Positions 1 to 10,599 of a stretch of DNA of 64,000 nucleotides are shown here, one piece after another. Within the stretch, counting starts at the first letter, position 1; each line of letters opens with the position of its first letter. A program made the translations under genes and the position numbers. This DNA comes from Loripinus fragilis (lineage: Eukaryota > Mollusca > Bivalvia > Lucinida > Lucinidae): positions 70,266,665 through 70,330,664 of the forward strand of contig OZ026517.1 of the NCBI GenBank assembly GCA_964019695.1. Direction: 5' to 3'. The notes under the pieces were generated by a model. It worked only from the letters and a program-made list of their open reading frames with translations, searched no databases and had not been told where the DNA came from.

Positions 1-549
1 AAATTGCCTTACTGCTATTGTTGTTTATATTTGATGGTGGAGGCAGTAGAGCCTGTTCATTAGAAATGGGACTTTCTGGCTGTGCTAAAACAGTTGGGTG
101 AAAATCTTGCACTTTCACGGGTTTCTCCCGTAGCTTTCATAAGGTGTTTTCTGTTACGACGATAAACAGCACCGTCGCTTGTCTAAGCAAAGGATCTAGT
201 CAAATTTTTGGATGACTCTCGCTGGTTTCCATATTTTGCCAAATTGAATACGGACCTGGTCATTTATGTTCCGAGAGGGTAATTGTCTTGCTGTCCTGTC
301 ATAATGTTTTTCTGCTAGCTTTTTGAACGAAAGTAGGCTTTCTGAACAATTTTGGGGTCAACAGTTCATGGTTAGAGAAGTTTATCAGTAATAGGTACGA
401 CTGATCTCGTTCGTCTTGACATCAACAGTTGTGCTGGTCTGAAACTGCACTCTAAAGGGGTATTGCGGTATTCAAGAAACAGCAGATACGGATCTTGTCT
501 CCTTAACTGAGAAGTTTTTTAGCAAGACCTACAAGAACTTCACTATGAC

Positions 550-1000
550 CACTTGACTTTAGGTGAAAAGAACTAGATGTCTGATGGATAAATTCCCAAT
601 CTCTAGTAAAGTCAGCAAAAGCTTGGCATGAGTACGGGGACCATTGTCTGTGATTAAGTGTTGACATATGCCATTGCGAGCCATGTGAACTTTTAATTTT
701 TGAATGACTGTTTTGGCGCGCATGTCTGGTAAAAAATCAATTTCGAAAAATCTACTATAGTAGCATGACGTTAAAAGGTAATTCTTTCCTTCAAACGTAT
801 ATATGTCACAGCTTAGCTTTTGATATGGAGCTTGTGGTATGCTGTGCGATATTAACGGTTCAGTTCGTTCATGTTTGAGTCTCTGTGCCTAAGACAGATT
901 TAGCAACTCAAAACAGAGTCTGCGATTGCCTTGGTCATGACAGGTCAAAATATGCTATCTTTTGCGCGTTCTAATGTCTTTGTCATTCCTAAGTGACCTG
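550..1000 (-). pseudogene. Integrase core remnant of the gypsy element
   Basis: The minus-strand translation of about 580-760 reads through a segment with RFFEIDFLPDMRAKTVIQKL and then ICQHLITDNGP. This is the catalytic core of a retroviral-type DDE integrase: the conserved D of the D-N-G-P motif is present, and the 'YYSRFxEI' stretch lies at the expected distance before it. Downstream of DNGP the alignment to the family breaks by frameshift ('RTHAKLLLTLLEIGNLSIR' in the surviving frame). The protein would insert reverse-transcribed cDNA into the host genome. It cannot be functional here. The first catalytic Asp and the zinc-binding HHCC domain were not located. Confidence 0.8.
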
Positions 1001-1377
1001 TGTGAATCAGCATTTCTGCACGTAGTAACTTTGGAATTACAATTTTCTGACCTCGAAAAATTCAACCTTTTTCAAACGAGAGTTCATCGCGGTGGTTCCA
1101 ATACTCAATAATTAATTGATCGAAGTCAGATTGGGTTTCCCGCCAACCTTTCAAAATGACATTTTGCAATGTTTGCATTTGTCTTTCATGCTCAATTTCG
1201 GTTTGTATCGTTTTCAACCTTTTTTATCGGTGATAAAAAGTTTCTGCAAAATTGTGTGTACATGCAAATCCAGTCCAGTCACTAAACTTGATGATTTGGA
1301 TATGTGTCTGGTAAAGACACACGTGAAAAAAATCACTTACAGGGATGTCTTATCTCACCTCTATGTTGTATTTTTGA

Positions 1378-1522
1378 AGTTGCAAGAGCATTCGCATTAA
1401 GCGTGGTTGGGCTGCTGAAAGCAGGTTTTAAATGATTGCAGAAATGGGCTTGTAGTCTGAATGCACAATAACGTGCCTACCATACGTGAATTGATTCCAG
1501 CGCTTTAATCCGAAGACAATAG
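1378..1522. repeat. Direct duplicate inside the gypsy relic, copy 1
   Basis: About 145 bp starting near GTTGCAAGAGCATTCGCATT and ending at ATCCGAAGACAA. It is matched, with roughly a dozen differences, by 1897-2038 in the same orientation. Both encode the C-terminal half of RNase H on the minus strand. Confidence 0.85.
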
Positions 1523-1675
1523 CTAGAAGTTATTATTCTATTTGCGCGTAGCCAACCTCAGTTTGAGTCAAGCTCTTTGACGCAAATGCTATAGGGCTTT
1601 GTTCTTGCATCAGGCAACAACCTATGCCATATTTTGATGCATCTACTTCCAAAATAGTAATTGAGTATGATCAGG
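1430..1675 (-). pseudogene. RNase H domain remnant, copy 1 (gypsy)
   Basis: The minus-strand translation starts with a segment of the form ILEVDASKYGIGCCLMQEQ, followed by SPIAFASKSLTQTEVGYAQI. After a frameshift it resumes as LAIVFGLKRWNQFTYGRHVI and VHSDYKPI. This is the typical Ty3/gypsy RNase H, with the first acidic residue in VDAS and the later Asp in HSD. The frameshift lies close to 1545. RNase H degrades the RNA strand of the RNA:DNA hybrid during reverse transcription. This copy keeps the N-terminal catalytic segment that copy 2 lacks. Confidence 0.85.
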
Positions 1676-1896
1676 AAATACCACATTCACAAACCACAGA
1701 CAGCCCTATGGCACCGCGAGGAAGAGCCACTCAACCAACACGAGGCACCAGGAAGACAAATTTAGCAAAGCAACCAGCTCTCCCTTTCCCATCAAGATGA
1801 TTGCAATACTAGAATGGACATAAAGTAACGTACGACAAAACATAGAACAATTACAGACTCCCACGGGGGGAGGGGGTGGCTTAAATGCATTTTACT

Positions 1897-2038
1897 GGTT
1901 GCAAGATCATTCGCATTAAACGTGGTGGGGCTGTTGAAAGCGGTTTTTGAATTATTGCAGAAATGGGTTCGTGGTCTGAATGCACGATAACGTGCCTACC
2001 ATACGTGAATTGATTCCAGCGTTTTAATCCGAAGACAA
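1897..2038. repeat. Direct duplicate inside the gypsy relic, copy 2
   Basis: Partner of 1378-1522 in the same orientation. Here it abuts the reverse transcriptase end after an internal deletion. The copies are separated by about 375 bp, which includes an unrelated segment (1680-1890) with a G-run at 1865-1875. Confidence 0.85.
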
Positions 2039-2280
2039 AGAACCAGTAAGTTTGGATTATAGTACCCTAAAACAGTACTATGTGTGATTACCTGCATGAT
2101 ATTTTCAAATGCCTCAGTTTGGGGCTGATCCCAGAATAATTCAAATTCCTTTTTAAGGAGTTTCCTTAAGGGGGCTGTCAGTTCCGCAAGGTTTGACGTG
2201 AACTTTGCTAAATAGTTAACCATAGCAAGAAATATTTCAAGTTTCTATCGGTCATCAGGTACATCAAGCTTCAATATCGA
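1897..2280 (-). pseudogene. Reverse transcriptase end joined to RNase H copy 2 (gypsy)
   Basis: A minus-strand ORF from about 2223 begins MVNYLAKFTSNLAELTAPLR and continues with FWDQPQTEAFENI. This is the Ty3/gypsy connection between the polymerase thumb and RNase H, usually 'LGMVNYL.KF.P.LS..T.PLR.LL'. Upstream in the same frame NLKYFLA fits the family but follows a stop. After 'GYYNPNLLV' the sequence jumps directly into 'FGLKRWNQFTYGRHV', so roughly 35 residues, including the first RNase H acidic motif, are missing relative to copy 1. This is direct evidence of an internal deletion. Confidence 0.8.
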
Positions 2281-2310
2281 CTGAAGTTTCGACTCGTCTA
2301 TTCTACACGA

Positions 2311-2415
2311 GGGTAATACCAATTTCACTATTTTTGCTGGCGACCAGGACGGTACTGTGTAAAGCTGCTATCGACCGAGGAGTACGGTTTTCGACCGGTC
2401 GGTACGGCTGTCGAC
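2311..2415 (+). repeat. Left terminal inverted repeat of a ~10.3-kb interval
   Basis: Begins GGGTAATACCAATTTC and runs through GACCGGTCGGTACGGCTGTC. The reverse complement of 12490-12596 matches it with about ten differences over 105 bp, and identity stops sharply at 2311. Inside the repeat and again at 2728, 2756 and 2778 is a motif of the type TACGGNTGTCGACG, probably subterminal repeats. I see no clear target duplication (left flank CTACACGA, right flank CCATGTTC). Confidence 0.75.
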
Positions 2416-3189
2416 AGTTAAAAAATATCAAATTCGACGGTAAGTGTGCTAATTTAGTGTGTGTTCCGACATTTTGGGTGTTTACACCGTTTCTTTAATA
2501 GATAGCTATTGTTTTAAATGATTTGCAGGCCTGGTTACTAGCCTGTTTTAACGCCTAGCAAATTTCAGGGGATATTCAACAAAAACTAAATAAAATCAGT
2601 ATTTCCAAGATAATTGGCAATGGAGGCGATATGATGCAGATACATCACAAACATACATGATTACCTTTAATTTGTGAATGTACATGTAGTTATATGCCTC
2701 TGTGGTACTCTTATATTTTTGTGATACTGCTGTCGATGAACTGTAAATTTGCTGGGTACGGTTGTCGCCGTTTACTGGATATGGATGTCGACGATTCAAC
2801 GAGAATGTAACGGATTTCTTTACTTTAAAATTAATAATTTAACACTGAAAAAATCCAATTTTCTTCGTCATTTCGTTAGAGTTCATGTATTATGACCCTG
2901 TTGACAGTTTTTCAGTCATACTAGGACGATTCCCTGTCTTCCTGGGTTGAACTAGCACTGAGCAGCGGATATGGTGTCTGACTAAAGGGAATAGCTCACT
3001 GTCTCTGACGATTCTCCAACTAGCAACCATTCAATCCCCAATCTAACGCTGTACCAATTTGAGCCGCCTCTGTGATTGTTACTGAGCCGTCTGGATTGGC
3101 ATATTGCTGGGACTACAGCTAGTAAGAAACTATTAATCTACGAAATCGCCTATTACTTCATGTGTTGTCTAGTTTTGCAATTATATTTA

Positions 3190-3335
3190 CGAGGAAGAGA
3201 GAGCTGATTACTTTGCTCTAATTGTCTTCCCTACTCCATGTGACTGTTTGTGTTCTGCGGTTCTTCCTCATGGTGCTTTGGGTTAGTCTGCAGTGTGTGA
3301 TTGTAGTATTTCCTGATCATGCTCACTTACTTTTG
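3190..3335 (+). repeat. Dispersed repeat, copy 1
   Basis: The stretch from GAGGAAGAGAGAGCTGATTA to TTTCCTGATCATGCTCACTT is matched in order and spacing by 34535-34655 on the same strand (AAGGAAGAGAGCTGGTTGCT ... TTTCCTAGTCATGTTCACTT), with many differences. Family unknown. Confidence 0.55.
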
Positions 3336-3439
3336 CATGTTAATTGTGAAGCGGGAAGCGAGAGTTTTTGCATATAAGTGCAGCAAAGGTTTAGACGTGC
3401 CTGTATGTGCACCTACACATTCTCACCAGAAACTTCTGG

Positions 3440-3560
3440 AGCGCAGTGGCTCAGTGGTAGAGTGCACATCTCGAGACTGACCAATTGCAGGTTTGAGTCT
3501 CATTTGCGTCACTGCGTTGTGTCCTTGAGCAATTTACATTAATCCTTGCTTAATATTGGT
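3440..3560 (+). mobile_element. tRNA-derived SINE
   Basis: GCGCAGTGGCTCAGTGGTAG contains a Pol III box A (TGGCTCAGTGG). About 45 bp on, GGTTTGAGTCTC is a good box B. Then comes TCACTGCGTTGTGTCCTTGA, a conserved SINE body or tail of the kind shared by several metazoan SINE families. A second copy lies at 27330-27426 on the minus strand. The tRNA part cannot fold into a complete cloverleaf, so it is not a tRNA gene. Confidence 0.8.
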
Positions 3561-3819
3561 TCTACAAAGGAAGATCTGTCCCGACATAACTGTAAAATTG
3601 TTGAATCAAATCAAACAAACAACAGAAACTTCTGCCAAAGAACCAGTGTTCAGACATTTTATAAAGAGTGCGCAGAATAAAATTAAATTTCTTATTTCTC
3701 AATTGAAACATACTTTGTGGGTACTTAAAAGAAACGTCTCAATGAGACGGTTCTGTAGAGCATCAAAATATCTTTTGAGGACCAACAGCATATGATATTC
3801 CCAACAATGTGGTATGTGT

Positions 3820-3881
3820 GACCAGCAAAGGCTCAGACCAGCCTGCGCATATGCGCAGTCAGGTCAGAGCCTTTGCTAGTC
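3820..3881. repeat. 62-nt quasi-palindromic hairpin
   Basis: Arms of 31 nt meet at a perfect CTGCGCATATGCGCAG centre, with about four mismatches between the arms. The arm motif CAGACCAGCCTGCG recurs at about 27805 and 30815 as part of a dispersed family (AAAGGCGCAGACCAGCCT), so this is more likely one member of a hairpin-rich repeat than a unique gene. Confidence 0.75.
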
Positions 3882-3937
3882 GCTTGAATATTCTTTGACT
3901 GTTAAGCTACTGACTGAACAACATTTGGAGTTTCTAA

Positions 3938-5545
3938 AGCCTCGTTTATATGCACAATATACACCCCCGTGCAAATATACAACCGGGGTGTAAATCTGCA
4001 CCTAGGGTGTATTTTGGTCATATAAACGGTGTTTTATGAAAATGCACCCAGGTGCAAATTAGCACCCGTGGAGCAAATTAGCACCCGGGTGCACATTTGC
4101 CCCTAGGTGCAAATTGCGTACATGAACGAAACTTGTTATCACATATGTACAATTTGAGCTTAGTTTTTTAATAAATGATCCATCTTTTCTATATGAATAT
4201 ATACATGTGTATGTAAATAAACTATATAAATAGTCCCTTTATCAAACTTAAGGTCATGGCTTCTCTCTGTAGTCACTACTTCACCGGCTATGCCGGGTTG
4301 CCACGCAGAACAACTGGAATTTCTGGTCTATGGGCTTCGATTTGCACGATTCTATTTCCGAACAATATCTTTTCCTAACCTAAGCAATGAAAATCAGAGT
4401 TTCCCAGAACCCTGGCGCCATGCACGAGACCGTGCTATCCGATGTACACATCGGTGAAAATGCCCCCCCCCCCTGCATAATAACGGAGTGACCACCCTTT
4501 ACGATTCATGTAATCAACGTGATGTTCAGACAGAGCAATAATTAAAATATGTCTACCCTCTATCTTAACCCCCCCCCCCCCCCATTTCAAAATCCAAACC
4601 TCTTGTAGCCATTGATAACCTCGGTTGAGCCATTTCCCTTCGGAAACTTAACAGAGATTTAGAAGGGTCCGTCAACAATTGAAGACCAAACCAGTTTCAC
4701 ACATTCATAAGACGTTTATTTTGCTATTGCGAAGAGGCTCTCTTTTGTCCAGCTCTGCGCAGTACTAAGTCAAACTGTCACCAGCAGTTCAATTGAAACA
4801 ACTTAACACACACGCGCATTCCGTTGCAGCTATTCGCGAAGTTTGTCGCAGAGCCTGTGACATTCGGAAGCCATGGATCATCAGTACATGTATAAGTCTC
4901 AAGCACTACGTCCGTCCACCTCTCTTGGCCTGATAGTCATATATTTACTTAGTACTGCTGCAACAGTTTCTATATGTGTCATTTTTGCACCAGTCATTTG
5001 TATCCACTGCTCCCCCACCTACGGGGATGGGCGGGGATAATGATTTTCACTCTCCAGAGACCTGGTATAAGCCCCGCCCTGTGGGGACAAGCTGATGGTA
5101 ACAACCCTGCTCTTTGCCCCACCCTATACAACAGACAATCCCAGCAGGGTAAGTGTCCCAATGTCATAACCCCCACACTTCCCTGGCACTGCGGGGACAA
5201 TCAAAAAGTAATTGTCCAGCACCTTACCCCGGCTATTCCACGGCTATCCCCGTAGGTGGGGACCATGGAAACAAATGACTGGTGTATTATCCTCTTTAAA
5301 TATTGTATAAATAAATAAAGCAAATAAAACCAAATGGAGTTGCATTTTCCTCACACGACGGTATCTTGAACTGACTAATAATCGAAACATTCTTAACACA
5401 TCAAATTTCTCCTTAAAGTAAAACTGAAACATTTGTGATATGTTTAAAGAGCAGATCCAATAACATACAGTTTATTGACATATGAACGCTACATAAGGGG
5501 TAGCAAATTTACTCCAGGGTGCAATTTGTGCATATAAACGAGGCT
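3938..5545 (+). mobile_element. Non-autonomous TIR transposon, left copy (Harbinger-like TSD)
   Basis: A 1.6-kb element bounded by AGCCTCGTTTATATGCACAA at 3938 and its reverse complement (TGTGCATATAAACGAGGCT) ending at 5545. Both subterminal regions are arrays of GTGCAAATTNGCACCC-type short palindromes. Left flank TAA, right flank CAA. An inverted copy lies at 6420-8122 with a perfect TAA/TAA duplication, suggesting a TWA-preferring (PIF/Harbinger-type) element; this classification is inference. C-runs occur at 4460-4472 and 4569-4583. No transposase is visible; the ORFs inside are chance frames in repeat DNA. Confidence 0.8.
4987..5285. mobile_element. ~299-bp MITE nested in the left copy
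   Basis: Starts GCACCAGTCATTTGTATCCA and ends with its inverted counterpart (ACAAATGACTGGTGT). The GC-rich interior with 'CCCCGCCCTG', 'ACGGGGATGG' blocks stands out from the AT-rich surroundings. Related copies are at 6722-7020, 31138-31275 and 31296-31599. Reading frames through it are open by composition only. Confidence 0.8.
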
Positions 5546-6419
5546 CAAAAGGAGGCGGCACAGGCTCGCCTGAGTCTATTCATGTCAAAATGCCACATTG
5601 TTGGAAATCTCAAGTTGCGGCTCAATTATGTTTAAACAGGTGGATAAAACAATCATTTCAATTTTACTGTCAAAAATGATTATAAATATGTGAGTGTTGG
5701 GCTGAGCATGCGACGATAGAGACGCTGAATAACCCTTTTCCTGGCTAGTGTCTGAACAGTATTTATCAATAGACCAATCCATACAGTAATATTCTTGCGG
5801 TTTTCCCCTTTCCCGTCTGACTTTTTGATGATTCTGCCACTCGATAACCAGGGGGAAAACATTCAGGTCTTGATCACTGGAGGACCAGATCAGCAATGGC
5901 GTATAGGGTTTCAAAAATTCATAGGGGGTACTATTTGTTAATTTTACCTGATCTTTTATTCATTTATTATTTCCTTATTTTTCCGAAAATTCCCAATGAA
6001 AATGAAATAATTTTGGTTCAATGCGAACCCCCTGACCCCCCCCCCCTCCAATCAGAAGAATCTATCTAATGGTACCGCATGCTAGGGGGGGGGGGGGGGT
6101 AGGGGCCTGTTTTAAGGTAATTACACTGAATAGGAATATTTTTGGTGGTTGTGCTACAATTTGAACCTGCAGACGGAAGGGTTTGTAGAGCACCCTGTCC
6201 CATTCTGGCGAGTTGTACGCACGTGCTTTTTGGTGTACATGTGTACACACGTCAATTCCGTATCCCCGACTTTTGGGTCTGAAATGCATATTCGTAGATC
6301 TAACCTTTTCCCTGGTAGTATTACGTCACTGTGATGAATGTGTACTATGGAGATCTTCTTTTTCGCTATTTTATGGTATTTTGCATCACAGTGGCGCTTG
6401 AACAGAGTTTATTCACTAA
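5546..6419. other. Spacer between the two inverted transposon copies
   Basis: About 870 bp with no recognisable gene. A 109-codon minus-strand ORF (5585-5914) has no motif I recognise and no visible splice or start context. G/C homopolymer runs lie at 6036-6047 and 6085-6099. The segment ends at the TAA target duplication of the right copy (6417-6419). Confidence 0.6.
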
Positions 6420-8122
6420 AGCCTCGTTTATATGCACAATTTGCACCCTGGTGCAAATTTACTCCCAGCTGTAAAATTGCACCCTGGAGTAAATTTGCTA
6501 CCCCTTATGTAGCGTTCATATGTCAATAAATTGTGTCCATATGTTATTGGATTTGCTCTTTAAACATATCACAAATGTTTCAGTTTTATTTTAAGGAGAA
6601 ATTCGATGTATTAAGATAAATTCGATTATTAGTCAGTTAAAGATACCGTCGTGTGAGAAAAATGCATCTCCATTAGGTTTTATTTGCTTTATTTATTTAA
6701 ACAATATTTAAAGAGGATAATACACCAGTCATTTGTATCCACGGCCCCCAGCTACGGGGATAGCCGTGGAATAGCCGGGGTAAGGTGCTGGACAATTACC
6801 TTTTGATTGTCCCCGCAGTGCTGGGGAAGTGTGGGGGTTATAACATTGGGACACTTATCCTGCTGGGATTTTCTGTTGTGTAGGGTGGGGCAAAAGGCAG
6901 GGTTGTTACCACCAGCTTGTCCCCAAAGGGCGGGGCTTATACCAGGGCTCTGGAAAGTGAAAACCATTATCCCCTCCCATCCCCGTAGGTCGGGGAGCAG
7001 TGGATACAAATGACTGGTGCATAAATGCCACTTATAGAAGCTGTTGCAGCAGTACTAAGTAAATATATGACTATGGGACCAAGAGAGGTGGACAGACGTA
7101 GTGCTTGAGACTTATACATGTACTGATGATCCATGGCTTCCGAATGTCACGGGCTCTGCGACAAACTACACGAATAGCTGCAACGGAATGCGTTGTGCGT
7201 TAAGTTGTTTGAATTGAACTGCTGGTGACAGTTTGACTTAGTACTGTGCAGAGCTGGACAATTGAGAACCTCTTCGTAATAGCAAAATAAACGTCTTGTG
7301 AATGTGTGAAACGGGTTTGGTCTTCAATTGTTGACGGACCCTTCTAAATCTCTGTTAAGTTTCCGAAGTGAAATGGCTCAACCGAGGTTATCAATGGCTA
7401 CAAGAGGTTTGGATTCCCAAATTGGGGGGGGGGGGGGAGGGTAAGATAGAGGGTAGACATATTTGAATTATTGCTCTGTCTGAACATCACGTTGATTACA
7501 TGAATTGTAAAGGGTGGTCGCTCCGTTATTATGCAGGGGGGGGGGGAGGAGGGGCTTCTCACCGATGTGTACATCGGATAGCATGGACTCGTGCATGGCG
7601 CCAGGGTTCTGGCAAACTCTGATTTTCATTGCTGAGGTTAGGAAAAGATATTGTTTGGAAATAGAATCGTGCTAATCGAAGCCTATAGACCAGGTATTCC
7701 AGTTGTTCTGCCTCGTGGCAACCCGGCATAGCATATGAAGTAGTGACTACAGAGAGAAGCCATGACCTTAAGCTTGATAAAGGGACTATTTATATATAGT
7801 TAATTTTCATACACATGTACATGTTCATATAGAAAAGATGGGTAATTTACAAAATCTTAGCTTAAATTGTATATATGTGATAATAAGTTGCGTTCATGTG
7901 CGCAATATGCACCTAGGGGCAAATCTGCACCCGGGTGCTAATTTGCTCCACCGAATTTGCACCACCTACAAAGGTGGAGCAAATTCGCACCCGGGTGCTA
8001 ATTTGCACCCGGGTGCATTTTCATAAAACACCGTTTATATGACCAAAATACACCCCAGGTGCAAATTTACACCCCGGGTGTATATTTGCACCGGGGTGTA
8101 TATTGTGCATATGAACGAGGCT
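6420..8122 (-). mobile_element. Non-autonomous TIR transposon, right copy, inverted
   Basis: A 1.7-kb copy of the 3938-5545 element in the opposite orientation, flanked on both sides by TAA (6417-6419 and 8123-8125). It has the same terminal sequences and GTGCAAATTTRCACC arrays, and the same nested MITE, here at 6722-7020. With the left copy it forms a ~4.2-kb palindrome with an ~870-bp loop. Confidence 0.85.
6722..7020. mobile_element. ~299-bp MITE nested in the right copy
   Basis: Begins ACACCAGTCATTTGTATCCA and ends GGATACAAATGACTGGTGC. It sits at the corresponding place in the inverted arm, so the MITE was already inside the carrier element before the two copies separated. Confidence 0.8.
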
Positions 8123-8125
8123 TAA

Positions 8126-9100
8126 GATAGATACGGAGGCCAAAGTAGATCTATTTTGATGTTCTATATGTTTCTATCTATTTTTTCAACTCTCTCTCAA
8201 TGCAAGTTTGCACCGTTGATCCAGTGCACCTTCCTTTGATCACAGGGGGCTGATACTCTCATTTTCTTCAAACATAGGCTCGGGTCCAGCATTTACCATT
8301 CACCCCCCACCCTCCACCCCCCAAAAAATATTGTAAATTTCAAGCACCCAAAAAGTGTTTGAAATTTTAGCATCCCCGAAAATAACCCCCATTCTGTACC
8401 TTGACCTTAATAAAAGACCCTAAAATGCATAGAAATGACCCCTTAATACAGCAGATGTTGTCCTCAATGCATGAGCCCCCTACCGATACACCATTTGGAC
8501 CATTTTGTTACCATAGCAACCATCCACAATCAATTTGATTAGACGGCAAAAATGACGTGCATAATCAGCACTTGTTCAAATAACAAGTCTCATCAAGCTA
8601 GCCTTTATCTCGGGATACAATTTGACAATTTTTGCCACCATAGTAAATGCAATGCTTTTGCGATGGCGAAATAATTGACGTTCATTCATTTAGCGTATTG
8701 CCACTTAATCACATACCAAGTTTCATAATGCAAGTTTGAATAATTTTTTAGTTACCTCATGTTATAGATTTCAGCGGAGAGACAGACGGACGGACAGAGA
8801 GAGGGTAAATATATAGTTCCCTCCAGAGTAAACAGCGGAAGGAGGCTAAAAATTGAGGCCACCTGGGTACAATGTAGCTCAATGAGCAGCTCAGCTGGTT
8901 AAATACTTAACCTTGCTCCAAGAGTTTGACCGACAATATCTGACTGCCTGTTTGTCTGTGTTTACTGTCTATCACAAACCATTTTGCCAGACATGTTCAG
9001 AGAAAGGCATTCCAATGTAAAACGTTCATATGGTCGAATTCAAAGAAATAAAGTGGTTGGGATTTTGGACTATCGGTGAAGTTCAGGTTCTCGGAGGTCC
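8126..9100. other. Non-coding repeat-like DNA
   Basis: No gene seen. The segment 8480-8810 resembles the 3' end of a common invertebrate dispersed repeat: GTTACCATAGCAACC, 'ACCAAGTTTCATAATGCAAG', then GAGACAGACGGACGGACAGA. The rest is AT-rich with C-runs at 8300-8325. Confidence 0.4.
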
Positions 9101-9114
9101 TGGCTAGCCTGTCT

Positions 9115-9115
9115 G

Positions 9116-9162
<47 letters not shown>

Positions 9163-9194
9163 TTATTATTGTTATTATTATTATTATTATTATT
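9115..9194. repeat. (TTA)n microsatellite
   Basis: About 80 bp of TTA repeats with two single-base interruptions (TTCTTA, TTGTTA). Confidence 0.95.
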
Positions 9195-9289
9195 AACCCG
9201 AATTTAAGCATGTCTGTCACAAACCAACGTTGCCCTTGCTCAAGTACTGACTTGCTAAGAATAACATTTTTATAAGCTTTGCAGACCAA

Positions 9290-10095
9290 GCTGATACTTG
9301 TAGAGGTATGTAAGTCTAAAGTTCCGTTATACGACTGCATAAAGTCATTCTAATTGAAATTTCTCATAATGGACATTTGCCGAAATGTCATGTGCGGATC
9401 CAGAAACATTTATCTGGAAAGCGTGCTATTATGGGCCCTCCAGCGAAGCTCCATTTATATGGCGTTTTGCTGGCGGGCCCAATTTTAGCTGATATTTGTA
9501 GAGGTGTGTTCGTCTAAAGTTCCGTTATACGACTGTATACAGTCATTGCGATTAAAATTTCACTTAAAATGTCATGCGCGGATCCAGAAACGTTTGTCTG
9601 GAGAGCGGGATATTATTGGCCTTCCAGCTATTTTGCTGGCGGGTTCATTTTAGCTGATATTTGGAGAGGAGAGTAGGTCTTAAGTTCCGTTATACGACTG
9701 CATACAGTCATTGCAATTGAAATTTCTCTTAATGAGCATTTGCTGAAATGTCATTCGCTGTTCCAGAAACGTTTGTCTAAAGAGCGGGCTATTATTGGCC
9801 CACCGGCAAAATGGCGTTTTGCTTGCTGATATTTGTAGAGGTGTGTAGGTCTTAAGTTCTGTTATACGACTGCGTAGTCATTGCGATTGAAATTTCTCTT
9901 AATGAGTATTTGCTGAAATGTCATGCACGGATCGAGTTACGTTTGTCTGGAGAGCGGGCTATTATTGGCGATCCAGCGAAACGCCGTTGAAATGGCGTTT
10001 TGCTGGCAGGCCAATTTTACTTGATATTTGTAGAGGTGTGTAGGTCTAAAGTTCTGTTATACGACTGCATGCGCGGATCCAAAAACATTTGTATG
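9290..10095 (+). repeat. Tandem array, ~160-200-bp unit, 4-5 copies
   Basis: The phrase GATATTTGTAGAGGTGTGTA followed by AAGTTCCGTTATACGACTGC recurs near 9295 (degenerate), 9494, 9653, 9826 and 10020. Each unit also contains ATGTCATGCGCGGATCCAGA, an AACGTTTGTCTGGAGAGCGG block and a GGCGTTTTGCTGGCGGGCC block. Unit length varies by internal deletion and the last unit is truncated near 10090. A 118-codon ORF at 10000-10356 straddles the array end and is not considered a gene. Confidence 0.9.
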
Positions 10096-10599
10096 TTGAA
10101 TACACTACAGGTATTGACCCCTCCCCACCCCCCCCCCATGACGAAAATTCAAAAAGCTGCCCGATCAGCATTCAGTGCTGGGCCATCATCTGCCCGCCAG
10201 CAAAACACCTGGTCCCCCCTCCCCTTAAATCAACAATCTGGATCCGTGTATGCAATCTTTAAACATTACAATAAATGGATGCTCGCTTTTATTAGTCTGC
10301 GTGTTTTACAGGAAGGTGAATTGTTGAGAAATGTTCCTCTCTACACAGGCGCTTGAACTTCTATGCTCACCCCGCCGCTTCAAAAATGCTGAACGCCAAC
10401 TTTAATTTTTCAAAATGACTCATCTAGCCTAAATATGTTTTCTTTCAAACTGTGCTTTATTAGTATTTAAACTTCAAGTGCCATCTTTTATCCAACATCA
10501 TTTTTCAAGAGTTTCTATTGATGATTGCAATCCTATTCCTTTAACATAGATTGTGCTGTATATTTTCTTTATCTGATATTGGTCTTTTATATGTATAAA

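Larger units (their letters stand above)
1..2290 (-). mobile_element. Decayed Ty3/gypsy retrotransposon fragment
   Basis: Read on the minus strand, this stretch carries pol pieces in the usual Ty3/gypsy order: reverse transcriptase end (about 2280-2040), RNase H (about 1670-1430), then integrase (about 1000-550). Each piece is broken by frameshifts and stops, so no long ORF survives. The element runs off the left edge, so its integrase C-terminus and one LTR would lie outside the window. No LTR is visible here. The RNase H segment occurs twice (1378-1522 and 1897-2038) around about 210 bp of unrelated DNA at 1680-1890, so either two relatives are nested or the region was rearranged. The class is clear from the motifs listed for the parts; the clade is not. 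Confidence 0.85.

Noticed and set aside
2596..2799. 67-codon minus-strand ORF
   Set aside because: It overlaps the subterminal TACGGTTGTCGCC motifs of the 10.3-kb inverted-repeat interval. No protein signature.
4974..5255. 93-codon ORF and its antisense and 6752-7009 counterparts
   Set aside because: They lie in the GC-rich interior of a MITE repeated in the window. Frames are open on both strands by composition only.
5585..5914. 109-codon minus-strand ORF between the inverted transposon copies
   Set aside because: Unrecognised, with a second overlapping minus-strand ORF. Considered as a transposase remnant but no DDE-like or DNA-binding motif is visible.
10000..10356. 118-codon ORF
   Set aside because: It begins inside the truncated last unit of a tandem array and runs into C-rich low-complexity DNA. 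No domain or splice context.
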